46,809 nucleotides of DNA from NCBI GenBank assembly GCA_964366055.1, contig CAYISE010000003.1, positions 1 to 46,809 on the forward strand. The letters are read 5' to 3'. A program made the position numbers and the translations under genes. The stretch comes from JBBTQX01 sp964366055. Its GTDB lineage: Bacteria > Patescibacteriota > Minisyncoccia > UBA6257 > GWB1-50-10. Under the pieces are notes generated by a model. The model saw only the letters and a list, made by a program, of their open reading frames with translations, had not been told where the DNA came from and did no database searches. Shown here in pieces: positions 22,126 through 30,529 of this stretch; within the stretch, counting starts at the first letter, position 1; the number at the start of each line of letters is the position of its first letter.

Positions 22126-22601
22126 ATTTTCAGGTTCCCCAATTCATAGAGCAGAAGCCGAAAATCGTCGGGTTTTTGACCCTGTTTCAATTTCTGTATC
22201 TGGCCGGCGTCGCTCTGCTCGGATACGTTTCCTTTTACGTCTTCAATTTCTTTCTGGCTCTCATAATAACCGTGTTCGCCGGTCTCGTCGGCCTCGCCCT
22301 CGCCTTCGTAAAAATCAACGGCCAGGAGTTCCCCCGAATCGTCATAGCGGTTTTCAGCTACCTGTGGAATCCCAAAATCTACGTCTGGCAAAGGCAAACG
22401 CTTCAGTCCTCCGTAAATATCAAAGAGATGGAGAATTTGAGAAATAAGATGGGCCTCCAAGAAAAATTAAAATCCGTCGCCTTAAACATCACTACCGGAA
22501 AATTTTTCAGCCGGAAACAAAAAGCGGGGGATGAAGAAAAATACGAAACGGTGGTTTTCCTCACGGGCGAGCGAAAAACCGCCAAGCGGGTGGACTACTG
22601 A
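22122..22601 (+). CDS. PrgI-family (VirB3-like) membrane protein
   Basis: A 159-aa protein. It starts NFQVPQFIEQKPKIVGFLTLFQFLYLAG, with two adjacent hydrophobic helices (about 20-65), then the conserved INGQEFPRIVIAVFSYLWNPKIYVW, the PrgI-family signature. PrgI is the VirB3-like subunit that partners the VirB4 ATPase at the inner membrane. The VirB4 genes follow directly downstream, as expected. Confidence 0.85.
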   Translation: MNFQVPQFIEQKPKIVGFLTLFQFLYLAGVALLGYVSFYVFNFFLALIITVFAGLVGLALAFVKINGQEFPRIVIAVFSYLWNPKIYVWQRQTLQSSVNIKEMENLRNKMGLQEKLKSVALNITTGKFFSRKQKAGDEEKYETVVFLTGERKTAKRVDY

Positions 22602-22633
22602 ATAATTTTATAATTTTGTAATACAATAACCAC

Positions 22634-23269
22634 ATGGCTGACATTCCAAAACCATCTCAACAATTCGTCCCGATAAAAGAGATTAAAAACGGGATTCTTT
22701 ATCTGAAAAATGGCGGTCTCCGTCAGTTGTTGATTGTGAGCGGGATTAACTTTGAACTGAAATCCGAAACCGAGCAAAATTTGATTTTGGGCGGCTTTCA
22801 GAATTTCCTGAACGCGCTGGACTTCTCCGTCCAGTTCTTCATCCACTCCCGAAAAGTGAACGTGGACGGATACCTCGCGAAGATGGGGGAGCGGAAAACC
22901 GAGGAATCAAACGAGCTCCTGAAAATCCAAATTGACGAATACATAAATTTCATCCGGAGCTTTGTGGACCAGAACGCCATCATCAGCAAAACATTCTTCG
23001 CGGTCGTTCCCTACGACCCCGCGGGTTTGCCGACCGCCACTAAGGGGTTTTTGGGACTTTTCAAAAAGAGCGCGCCCACGACCGAAAAAAATCTCACCGA
23101 AAAAGACAATTTGGAACAGCTCCAGCACCGCGTGGAACAAGTTACGGAGGGGCTGAACCAAATCGGCCTCCGGGCCGCCCCGCTCGGGAACGAGGAGACC
23201 ACGGAACTGTTTTATAATTTGTATAATCCGCAATTGGTTGATAAAAAAACTTTAAATATAGCCAAATAA
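22634..23269 (+). CDS. VirB4/TraC-like N-terminal module
   Basis: A 211-aa protein matching the N-terminal, non-ATPase part of VirB4/TraC proteins: FVPIKEIKNGILYLKNGG, then FQNFLNALDFSVQFFIHSRKV and FFAVVPYD, then a helical end. The ATPase module is encoded separately 4 nt downstream. There is no Walker motif here. Both pieces have clean starts and stops, and no frameshift signature joins them, so the split looks genuine. Confidence 0.78.
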   Translation: MADIPKPSQQFVPIKEIKNGILYLKNGGLRQLLIVSGINFELKSETEQNLILGGFQNFLNALDFSVQFFIHSRKVNVDGYLAKMGERKTEESNELLKIQIDEYINFIRSFVDQNAIISKTFFAVVPYDPAGLPTATKGFLGLFKKSAPTTEKNLTEKDNLEQLQHRVEQVTEGLNQIGLRAAPLGNEETTELFYNLYNPQLVDKKTLNIAK

Positions 23270-23273
23270 TAAA

Positions 23274-25031
23274 ATGGATATCAAAATTCCCAAAGCGTAC
23301 AAGCCCGGTGCGGAAGATGTTCCGAACATCATCGCGCCCGCCGGATTGGATATCAACAGCAATTATCTAAAAATCGGGGATTATTACACGAAAACCTTCT
23401 TCGTTTTCACCTACCCTCGCTATCTCTCCTCCAGCTGGTTTTCTTCCGTCATCAATCTACCGGAGATGATGGATATTTCCATTTTTATTCATCCGATGGA
23501 CACCGCGCTCGCGCTCCGAAATCTCCGCAAAAAAGTGGCCCAGATAGAGGCGGAGGTCAGCGAAAAAGAGGAGAAGGGAATCGTCCGGGACCCGGTGCTG
23601 GAAACCGCCTATCAGGATGTGGAGTCATTGAGAGACGCGCTTCAGCAGGCGAGGGAAAAACTTTTTGAGGTCGGTATTTATTACACCCTCTACAGCCAAA
23701 CCCAGGAAGAACTAGCGAGAATGGAAGACCGGGTGACCAACCTTTTGGAAAGCCGGCTGGTTTATGTGAAACCCGCCCTCTTCAAACAAAAGGAGGGGCT
23801 GACCTCGGTTTTCCCTCTGGGGAAAGACGAATTGGAAATTAAAACCCCCCTGAACACCGGTCCGGCCTCCTCCATCTTCCCCTTCGTCTCGCCGGACCTT
23901 TCCTCGGAAAACGGAATAATGTTCGGCATCAACATGCACAACAACGGTCTGATAATCTTTGACCGATTTTCGCTGGAAAACGCCAATATGGTTGTCTTCG
24001 CCAAGGCCGGCGCCGGCAAATCCTACGCCATCAAACTCCAAATTTTAAGGTCTCTGATGACGGGAACCAACATAATTGTGATTGACCCGGAAAACGAGTA
24101 TCAAAATCTCGCCAATGCCATCGGTGGCAGTTATTTCAAAATCTCGCTCACCTCCCAAAGCCACGTCAATCCCTTTGACATCCCGATTATGCCGGAGGGG
24201 GAGGAGCCGGCCGACGTTTTTAAGTCCCACATTTTGAATCTCACCGGTCTCGTGAAACTGATGCTCGGGGAAATCAAACCCGAAGAAGAGGCGCTCCTGG
24301 ACCGGGCCATTACCGAGACCTACGCCTCGCGCGACATCACCGCCGAGAACTTCGGTTCCATTAAAGAATTGAATCCGCCGCGATTGGAGGACCTGCAGGT
24401 GATTTTAGAAAACACGGAGGGGGGACGAACGCTCGCCCAGCGGCTGGATAAGTTCACCCACGGCTCCTACGCGGGCTTCACCAACGCGCCCACGAACGTG
24501 GATATCAAGAACCGCCTGATTGTTTTCTCCATCCGCGACCTGGAGGAAGAACTCCGTCCCATCGCGATGTACATCGTCCTGAACTTCGTTTGGAGCATGG
24601 TCCGTTCCGAATTAAAGCGGCGCCTGCTGGTGATAGACGAGGCGTGGTGGATGATGAAATACAAGGACTCCGCCTCTTTCCTTTTCGGTTTGGTCAAAAG
24701 GTGCCGCAAATATTATCTGGGGGTTACCACCATCACCCAGGACGTGGACGATTTCATAAAATCCGAGTACGGCCGGCCAATTATCACCAACTCCTCCATG
24801 CAGATACTTATGAAGCAGTCCCCATCAAGTATAGAAACCGTTTCCAAGGCCTTTGACCTGACCGACGGAGAAAAGACCTTTCTATTGGAGGCCGGCGTGG
24901 GCGAGGGACTTTTCTTCGCGGGCCTGAAGCATGTCGCCGTCAAAGTGATTGCCTCCTACACCGAGGACCAGATTATCACCACCAACCCCGAACAGATGTT
25001 GGAGATAAAAGGATTAAAAGAGGGAAAATGA
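23274..25031 (+). CDS. virB4: VirB4-like T4SS ATPase
   Basis: A 585-aa ATPase with Walker A AKAGAGKSYAIK (about 244-255), FIxIDPENEYQNLA-like text, Walker B RRLLVIDEAWWMMK and downstream ITQDVDDFI and NSSMQILMKQS motifs typical of VirB4/TrbE. It powers assembly and substrate transport at the inner membrane. The first 200 residues are the intermediate domain with a coiled coil (RNLRKKVAQIEAEVSEKEEKG). It overlaps the next gene by ATGA. VirB11 and VirD4 homologues are not in the window. Confidence 0.9.
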   Translation: MDIKIPKAYKPGAEDVPNIIAPAGLDINSNYLKIGDYYTKTFFVFTYPRYLSSSWFSSVINLPEMMDISIFIHPMDTALALRNLRKKVAQIEAEVSEKEEKGIVRDPVLETAYQDVESLRDALQQAREKLFEVGIYYTLYSQTQEELARMEDRVTNLLESRLVYVKPALFKQKEGLTSVFPLGKDELEIKTPLNTGPASSIFPFVSPDLSSENGIMFGINMHNNGLIIFDRFSLENANMVVFAKAGAGKSYAIKLQILRSLMTGTNIIVIDPENEYQNLANAIGGSYFKISLTSQSHVNPFDIPIMPEGEEPADVFKSHILNLTGLVKLMLGEIKPEEEALLDRAITETYASRDITAENFGSIKELNPPRLEDLQVILENTEGGRTLAQRLDKFTHGSYAGFTNAPTNVDIKNRLIVFSIRDLEEELRPIAMYIVLNFVWSMVRSELKRRLLVIDEAWWMMKYKDSASFLFGLVKRCRKYYLGVTTITQDVDDFIKSEYGRPIITNSSMQILMKQSPSSIETVSKAFDLTDGEKTFLLEAGVGEGLFFAGLKHVAVKVIASYTEDQIITTNPEQMLEIKGLKEGK

Positions 25032-25369
25032 ACAAATATAAAAAAATAGGCGAGGCGGAAATGATTATCGGGATAGGTTTATCCTTTCTGGTTTATTTTT
25101 TCTGTTTTCTTTTAGATTTTACAGGAATCGGGGCGGTGATCACGCCATTTATAGAAAGCTTTTTCACCTTCGGGACATGGCTGTTTTTCAAAAACAAGGG
25201 CGACCCCTTCGCCAACAGGGTTGGCGCGAATATCGCCCAATATGCCGCGAATTTGATTCCCTTCATACCGTCAATCGTGATTGCTTTTATAACCAAGGTT
25301 TATATCCATAATCATCCCAAAACCCTCGCCGCGGCGGGAAAGGTCGCGGGCGCGGCGACAAAAATATAA
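25028..25369 (+). CDS. Small membrane protein, T4SS operon
   Basis: A 113-aa protein with two or three hydrophobic helices (IIGIGLSFLVYFFCFLLDF, ITPFIESFFTFGTWLFF, LIPFIPSIVIAFITKVYI) and an Ala/Gly/Lys-rich tail. I do not recognise a family. It is translationally coupled to virB4 and 1 nt from the next gene. A small pilin-related or channel accessory protein would fit the context; this is only inference. Confidence 0.65.
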   Translation: MNKYKKIGEAEMIIGIGLSFLVYFFCFLLDFTGIGAVITPFIESFFTFGTWLFFKNKGDPFANRVGANIAQYAANLIPFIPSIVIAFITKVYIHNHPKTLAAAGKVAGAATKI

Positions 25370-25370
25370 A

Positions 25371-26054
25371 ATGAATATTTTAAAGATTATTGCCTGCGGA
25401 GGACTGGTTATGACGCTGGTTTTTATCCCACTTAAATCCGTGGCTCAAACAACCGTCAATCCGCTCATCATCACCTGGCAAGCCAATAATTACTTTCCCG
25501 CCGACTACAATGGCAAGGCGCTTGTGACCCCCAACACTCTCGTTATCGCCTCGGCGGAATTAGTCCAGAACGGCAAGCTCGCGGACATCACCGGGGCCGA
25601 CATCCGCTGGTATGTGGGCAATGAGCTGGCGGCGAGCGGCGCGGGTTTCAAGACCCTGTCCTTTTCCGCCCAACAGCGGCCGACAGGTTATCAGGCGCTC
25701 CGGGTTTCAATAAAATCCGGCAACAGCTCATTTGAAAATTCAATCCAAATTCCGATCTCCCAGCCGAACGTGGTGATAAGCATTCCTTCTCTGGGAAAAA
25801 CGGCGAAAGCGGGAAGCCAGATTACCCTTCAAGCTATTCCCTTCTTCTTCAACGCCGACTCCCTCCGGTATCTCACATTTGACTGGCAGATAAACAACCG
25901 GAGAGTGACCGGCGAGGGGAATAAAGTCACTGTGAAGGTGGGGACGCCACAGTCGGTTTATCAAAATTCAATTCCGGTTTCGGTGACGGTCCAGAATTCC
26001 GATAATCCCTATGAATTCAACAAGGGTTTTATAATGCTGTCCATAATCCAATGA
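25371..26054 (+). CDS. Secreted beta-sandwich protein, T4SS operon
   Basis: A 227-aa protein with a signal peptide (IIACGGLVMTLVFIPLKSVAQ). Two Ig/PKD-like modules follow by eye: about 28-125 (ITWQANNYFPADYNGKAL through GYQALRVSI) and 130-227 (VVISIPSLGKTAKAGSQITL through VSVTVQNSDN). The TFDWQINNRRV and IRWYVGNELAASG strands are typical of such folds. It is probably cell-surface or periplasmic-side and part of the apparatus. No catalytic motif. It overlaps the next gene by ATGA. Confidence 0.68.
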   Translation: MNILKIIACGGLVMTLVFIPLKSVAQTTVNPLIITWQANNYFPADYNGKALVTPNTLVIASAELVQNGKLADITGADIRWYVGNELAASGAGFKTLSFSAQQRPTGYQALRVSIKSGNSSFENSIQIPISQPNVVISIPSLGKTAKAGSQITLQAIPFFFNADSLRYLTFDWQINNRRVTGEGNKVTVKVGTPQSVYQNSIPVSVTVQNSDNPYEFNKGFIMLSIIQ

Positions 26055-27751
26055 AATTCGGAAAAATAATCCTGCTGTTTTCAATTCTCGGCTTTTTGTT
26101 TTTCTCGGCCGGAGAATTTTACGCCCGTGCGGCGGAATCGAAGCCAATCGTGAATGTGGATTTTCCGTGCCCGAGCGGTTTGGGTTTGGGAGATTGCCAG
26201 CCGACCACCGACATCCCGAGTTATCTCAACAACCTCTATAAATTCGCGGTCGGAATCGCGGGACTCCTGGCTTTGGGAATGATTGTCGCGGGCGGGGTCT
26301 ATTACACCGTCTCGGCCGGCAGCGGCGACAAACAGCGGGAGGCGAAGAGTATGATTACCTCCGCCCTTTTGGGCGTGGCGCTTCTTTTGGGGTCTTATCT
26401 GGTTTTAAACACCGTTAATCCGCAAATCACCACGTTAAAATTACCGGAATTAGAAAATATAACCGCCACCTCAAATCTAGCCGCCGAGGGCGTTCAGACA
26501 ACACCAAATGAGTGCGTAGACCCCTCGGATAAAACGTTTAATAGCATTCCATCTTATCCTCGCAACACAAGCACGGAAAACTGCGCCTATCGCAAAATGA
26601 TAATCAAGGATTCTATTTCAATCAGCAGTGATTTTGATCTTTTCTATGACGAAGGCGAAACTATCCCCGCCGGGGCGACCATCTGGCAATATCCGTATTT
26701 CATCGGCCAAAGCGTCGTACTCTTTAACGGACTCCCCGGTAACGTCAGTCAAATGGCCGGTTCCTCCCACGCGCAATGCTTGATTTACGCTTACAGAAAA
26801 CCCAACACCCCCAACACCCCTAAAGAGGAGCCGGTATTCATAGACCTCAAACCATTTCTAAGACTTTGCGCGCCACGCCAGCAATCCTTTAATGTAGCCC
26901 AAGCAACCTGTAATGACTGGACCTTTGAGGGTGTAAAAATAGGTGACCCACCAAGCGCAAAAGACATACGCCCGGTGCATGTGGACGCGAACTTCAACTG
27001 GAGCGATCCGGCGGTACGCCCCACGCGTACTGTTAATACCGCCACCACCAGAGACCCGGAAATTGAGGCAACACGTGACGGGATAGTAGATCCTAGCGTA
27101 AGGACGGCTATAACACAGTCGTCCATCACATTGCTTATCAATCCACCTGGCGTGACAGGTGTAGTATATAAAACGAAGAAATGGACATGCTACAACACTA
27201 CCTCTCCCGCCCCCGGGATTACTATCGGCGATGATTTGACACCCATTACAGATTCGGAAGCGCTCTTAATGGAGGGGGATGAGGGGAAGGGGGGCCAGAA
27301 GATTCTTTGGCCATCCTCCAATCCCAATCTTAAAATCGCTGTGGATGCCCTCAAAAACATCGCATCGCCGCTTGGGTATACCGTTACCGTTAACTCCGCC
27401 TATCGTCCCACGGCATACCAAGCGCACCTATATGAATTGAATGAACTTTGGAACAAATTGAGAGGCACGTTTCCCGCCGCTGCTTCCCCCGAAGCAGCGC
27501 TCAAAGATAAAATATATAATCACATGACAAATCACGCCCTTAGGACGGACGGTCAACAGGTTGTGGCAAGACCGGGAACATCGCCGCATGAAACGGGAAT
27601 CGGGGTTGACCTCTGTGTAACAAAGGGAGGCGGAGGATGTATCAAAGAATTAGATGGAATTAACGATTTATTAAGAACAAATAGAATTAATCTCCGATGG
27701 CAAAAAATCCAGTACGATGAGATTCACTTTAACTATTACACTTGGCCATAA
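26051..27751 (+). CDS. T4SS pilin-like (VirB2) segment fused to a VanY-type D,D-carboxypeptidase
   Basis: A 566-aa protein in three parts. Residues 1-130: signal peptide and two membrane helices (FAVGIAGLLALGMIVAGGVYY and ITSALLGVALLLGSYLVL) with the hinge TVSAGSGDKQREAKSM, as in VirB2/TrbC-like T4SS pilins of Patescibacteria. Residues 140-410: a Cys-containing region I cannot assign. Residues about 420-566: a VanY/peptidase M15 domain with SAYRP (450-454), SPHETGIGVDL with H513 and D520, and EIHFNYY with H559, the zinc ligands of this family. It could trim peptidoglycan stems where the apparatus crosses the wall, a job usually done by VirB1. Confidence 0.82.
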   Translation: MKFGKIILLFSILGFLFFSAGEFYARAAESKPIVNVDFPCPSGLGLGDCQPTTDIPSYLNNLYKFAVGIAGLLALGMIVAGGVYYTVSAGSGDKQREAKSMITSALLGVALLLGSYLVLNTVNPQITTLKLPELENITATSNLAAEGVQTTPNECVDPSDKTFNSIPSYPRNTSTENCAYRKMIIKDSISISSDFDLFYDEGETIPAGATIWQYPYFIGQSVVLFNGLPGNVSQMAGSSHAQCLIYAYRKPNTPNTPKEEPVFIDLKPFLRLCAPRQQSFNVAQATCNDWTFEGVKIGDPPSAKDIRPVHVDANFNWSDPAVRPTRTVNTATTRDPEIEATRDGIVDPSVRTAITQSSITLLINPPGVTGVVYKTKKWTCYNTTSPAPGITIGDDLTPITDSEALLMEGDEGKGGQKILWPSSNPNLKIAVDALKNIASPLGYTVTVNSAYRPTAYQAHLYELNELWNKLRGTFPAAASPEAALKDKIYNHMTNHALRTDGQQVVARPGTSPHETGIGVDLCVTKGGGGCIKELDGINDLLRTNRINLRWQKIQYDEIHFNYYTWP

Positions 27752-27757
27752 ACATCC

Positions 27758-28945
27758 ATGAAACCCTTCATCAAAATCGGCTTAATCATTTTTATCCTAA
27801 TCGTCGCGGGCCTGATTGTTTATTTTGTCTGGTCGGCTTTGGTGGCGCCTCCGCCGGAAATTCCGGCGCCTCCCGTGTCAAACGTGTCAAATCTCCCGAC
27901 CGCGCCATTAGAAGGAGAGGGGGAAATCAATCAACTCCCGGGCGAACCCAGTCCAACTCAAGTGATTCCCGCGCTCGCCAAAATTTCCGAGAACCCGGTC
28001 TTTGATTATTGGGTTGATTCCCAGACGCGGGAAGTTTACTATCTGAACCCCGAGGGCCAGATTTTCTCCGCCAAAAACGGCGAGGATTTACAGATTACCC
28101 AGCAGAAACTGAACGCCCCGAATTTCATTGAACTGTCGGGGAACGGCCAGCGGGTGCTGGCGGCCTTCGGCGACCCGCGCCTGCCCCAGTGGGGGATTTT
28201 TGACGTGATTGACAGGGCCTGGCGGCCTCTGCCAGATGGAATTTTGAACGCGACCTGGGGCGAGAACAGCAACACCCTCATTGGTTTCGTAAAAAACGGG
28301 AGCAATATAAATCTCTCAACCATCAACCTCTCCCAGGGCCAGCCCGTTTATAAGGTGATTGCGAAAGACCTTCGCCTCCAGGACGTAAAAATAACTTTTT
28401 CTCCCCCGAACGGCGTCATTATTCAGGAGAGGCCGTCCGTGAACTACCCGGTCCGGGTCTGGAGAATGAGTATCAAAGACCTGTCCTTCCATTCTCTTTT
28501 CTCTCCGGAAAACGGCCTCACGATAAAATTGTCCGGCGACAAGACGACCCTGCTCGCTTTTTCAAACAGTAACGGTTTCCGGATTCTAAATGCCGATACC
28601 CTGGGTCTTGTCTCCCCGGTGCCCTTTTCCACCCTGCCCGCCAAGTGCTCGCCCGACTCCGCGGTCATTTACTGCTTCGTCCCGAGCGACGATAACTTCA
28701 AAAAGGCCTCTCTGCCAGATGATTATCTTGAGCAGAAATTCTTTACCTCCGATTCTCTTTATAAAATTGACCTAATTACCGATGAGGTGGCTCCGGTCGC
28801 TATTCCTCAAAACGCGGCCCTGGGCCCGATTGACGCCAAAAACCCACTGGTAAACGGCGGAAAACTTTATTTTATAAACCAATATGACAACTCAATATAC
28901 GCGCTTAGCTTCGGGTTGGGACAAGACGGGATATTAGGCGATTAA
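27758..28945 (+). CDS. Membrane-anchored beta-propeller-like protein, last T4SS-operon gene
   Basis: A 395-aa protein with one N-terminal membrane helix (IGLIIFILIVAGLIVYFVWSALV), a Pro-rich linker, then repeated four-strand-like units (VFDYWVDSQTREVYYLNPEGQIFSA, WGIFDVIDRAWRPLPDG, VWRMSIKDLSFHSLFSP, LYKIDLITDEVAPVAI, KLYFINQYDNSIYALSFG) resembling a beta-propeller. The exact family is not clear to me. It may be an extracytoplasmic scaffold of the system. It overlaps the convergent jag gene by 12 nt, so termination must occur within jag. Confidence 0.7.
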   Translation: MKPFIKIGLIIFILIVAGLIVYFVWSALVAPPPEIPAPPVSNVSNLPTAPLEGEGEINQLPGEPSPTQVIPALAKISENPVFDYWVDSQTREVYYLNPEGQIFSAKNGEDLQITQQKLNAPNFIELSGNGQRVLAAFGDPRLPQWGIFDVIDRAWRPLPDGILNATWGENSNTLIGFVKNGSNINLSTINLSQGQPVYKVIAKDLRLQDVKITFSPPNGVIIQERPSVNYPVRVWRMSIKDLSFHSLFSPENGLTIKLSGDKTTLLAFSNSNGFRILNADTLGLVSPVPFSTLPAKCSPDSAVIYCFVPSDDNFKKASLPDDYLEQKFFTSDSLYKIDLITDEVAPVAIPQNAALGPIDAKNPLVNGGKLYFINQYDNSIYALSFGLGQDGILGD

Positions 28946-29365
28946 CTGGATGACGATGTGGCGATCTTTTCCCACTCCCACGCTTTCGGTTTTTAAGTCG
29001 GGGTGAGTGGAAATCTCCACGTGAATCAGCCGGCGTTCGTAGGCATTCATGGCGGGGAGGGCCACCTCGCCTTTGGTTAAAATCGCTTTCTTCGCCGCGG
29101 CCTTCGCTAATTCAACAATTAATCGCTCTCGCTCCCGGCGGTAATAGTTAATGTCTAAAACATGGGCGGGAAGATTCTCGCGATGAGCGAACAAGCCCAC
29201 CAAATGTTCAATAGCCGGTAAAATCGTCGCCACGTTGGCGCGAATCAGTTCATCGTCCACCATCACCGATACTTTGCGGTGCTCGTCTTCCACCGTCACC
29301 TCGGCCTCCGGAAATCCCATTAGAGCGAGGAGGTTTTGAATTTTCTCTCTTAATTCCGTAGGCAT
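28934..29365 (-). CDS. jag: Jag/KhpB-like RNA-binding protein (KH-R3H)
   Basis: A 143-aa protein. The C-terminal R3H domain has YRRERERLIVELAKAAAKKAI and MNAYERRLIHVEIS. A KH-like region precedes it, but the GxxG loop that contacts RNA is replaced (DELIRANVATILPAIEHLV), and the Jag_N domain is missing. Position after yidC in the rpmH-rnpA-yidC-jag order supports the assignment. Jag/KhpB binds RNA and influences elongation and division in Gram-positives. Separated from yidC by a 114-nt hairpin-rich gap. Confidence 0.85.
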   Translation of the reverse strand: MPTELREKIQNLLALMGFPEAEVTVEDEHRKVSVMVDDELIRANVATILPAIEHLVGLFAHRENLPAHVLDINYYRRERERLIVELAKAAAKKAILTKGEVALPAMNAYERRLIHVEISTHPDLKTESVGVGKDRHIVIQLIA

Positions 29366-29366
29366 A

Positions 29367-29481
29367 GAGTCGTGGGATACTCTATACCTTCAGCGGATTT
29401 TTTTCAATCCCACGTACCAGCGGAGTATGTCAGCGAGGAGTATTATCCCTCCTTGTCTGCGGGGGCAGTTCTTTACGACTC
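29367..29481. repeat. Nested inverted repeats between yidC and jag
   Basis: GAGTCGT (29367-29373) pairs with ACGACTC (29475-29481), the latter overlapping the yidC stop. Inside, CGTGGGAT (29371-29378) can pair with the ATCCCACG near 29408, or GGGATACTC with the GAGTATTATCCC region near 29439. The alternatives are mutually exclusive, a feature of switch-like RNAs, but a plain structured junction is equally possible. Confidence 0.45.
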
Positions 29482-30163
29482 AAACACTTTCCGAAGCGGT
29501 TATTTTTTTATTGATGTAAAATTGCTGGCCGATGGAAAATAAATTTGAGACCGTCCAATAAAGACCAATGGCCGCGGGCAGATTAAACAGAACCACCACC
29601 GTGAGAATCGGCCCCGCGTACATCATGATTTTTTGATTGGCCGCCATCGGGTCCTTGGCGCTCTCCTTCTCCTGGGGGGGTTTTGAAACCATAATCATCC
29701 TGGTTTGGAGATATTGAAACAGGGCCGCCGCCACCGCCAAGAGCGCGCTTTTCTCATCCAAATTTATTAAACCCAAAAAAGACCGGCTTAAAAAGACCAG
29801 GGCGGAGATCTCCTTCGTAAAAATCCCAAAGAGCGCGATAAAAACCGGCAACTGCAAAATTATAAAGAAGATGCTGGAGAACGGGTTCACGCGGTGCTTT
29901 TTATAAAGCGCCATAAGTTCTTTGGCTTGCCGTTCCTTATTGTCCTTGTGATCCAGTTGAATTCTTTTCACGTGGGGCTGAATTTTCTGAATAATGGTCT
30001 GGTCTTTGGCGCCCTTATAAAAAATGGGGAGGAGTACCAACCGGACAAGAATCGTCAGAATGATTATCGCAAAACCAAGGTCGTGAAACGAGAGGTTTTG
30101 ATAAATAAAAACCAGGAGCCATAAAATCGGCTGATAAATGTAGGTGTTGAATAGCGCGGTCAT
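29480..30163 (-). CDS. yidC: Membrane protein insertase YidC
   Basis: A 227-aa YidC/Oxa1-type insertase without the large periplasmic domain of Gram-negative forms. It has a first helix (PILWLLVFIYQNL), the conserved FAIIILTILVRLVLLPIFYKG with the positive groove residue R, a coiled cytoplasmic hairpin (QTIIQKIQPHVKRIQLDHKDNKERQAKEL) and three further helices ending AIGLYWTVSNLFSIGQQFYI. It inserts membrane proteins with or without SecYEG. Its ATG overlaps rnpA by 4 nt. Confidence 0.93.
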   Translation of the reverse strand: MTALFNTYIYQPILWLLVFIYQNLSFHDLGFAIIILTILVRLVLLPIFYKGAKDQTIIQKIQPHVKRIQLDHKDNKERQAKELMALYKKHRVNPFSSIFFIILQLPVFIALFGIFTKEISALVFLSRSFLGLINLDEKSALLAVAAALFQYLQTRMIMVSKPPQEKESAKDPMAANQKIMMYAGPILTVVVLFNLPAAIGLYWTVSNLFSIGQQFYINKKITASESV

Positions 30164-30390
30164 TTTAAAATATGCTTCTTTAACTCGGCGAAGCCCAGTT
30201 TTTCCGTTGGTGGCTTGGCAATCACCAAAAAACTGCTCCCGGTTTTCTTTGAGACGGGGAGTAGGATTGACCGAATCCTTCTTTTTAAAAGATTGCGCTC
30301 GGTCGCCTTTTTAAATATCTCTTTGCCTACAATAACCGTCACGGGTCTGTTTTTGCGGTTGATGGACCTGGTTTTTATTATAAAACGCAC
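30160..30390 (-). CDS. rnpA: Ribonuclease P protein component, short
   Basis: A 76-aa protein with the RNR motif ERNLLKRRIRSIL and the following strand SSFLVIAKPP, as in RnpA. It is about 35-40 aa shorter than usual, the N-terminal part being missing. The GTG at 30390 follows the rpmH stop by 1 nt. The frame stays open upstream through rpmH (AEKNSRFKV before the GTG) but has no conventional start, so a non-standard upstream start is conceivable. It assists RNase P RNA in tRNA 5' processing. Confidence 0.82.
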   Translation of the reverse strand: MRFIIKTRSINRKNRPVTVIVGKEIFKKATERNLLKRRIRSILLPVSKKTGSSFLVIAKPPTEKLGFAELKKHILK

Positions 30391-30391
30391 C

Positions 30392-30529
30392 TTAAACCGA
30401 GAGTTTTTTTCTGCTCCTTTGCCGGCGCCTCCGTAGAATGCTTCTTCCTCCCGGCGTGCGACTGCGTTTCAAAAAACCGTGCGTCCGGCCGCGTTTTCTT
30501 TTCTTTGATTGATACGTTCTTTTGGGCAT
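30392..30529 (-). CDS. rpmH: 50S ribosomal protein L34
   Basis: A 45-aa protein reading MPKRTYQSKKRKRGRTHGF and then SRTPGGRSILRRRRQ to KKLSV, unmistakably L34. Its length is standard. It is first in the minus-strand rpmH-rnpA-yidC-jag unit that faces dnaA, the conserved arrangement at bacterial origins. There is an AGGAG-like run (30531-30535 on the plus strand is CTCCT-poor), and I see no strong Shine-Dalgarno site. Confidence 0.95.
   Translation of the reverse strand: MPKRTYQSKKRKRGRTHGFLKRSRTPGGRSILRRRRQRSRKKLSV

Noticed and set aside
22634..25031. Programmed frameshift joining the two VirB4 pieces
   Set aside because: The first gene ends in TAA and the second begins with its own ATG 4 nt later; there is no slippery sequence at the junction.
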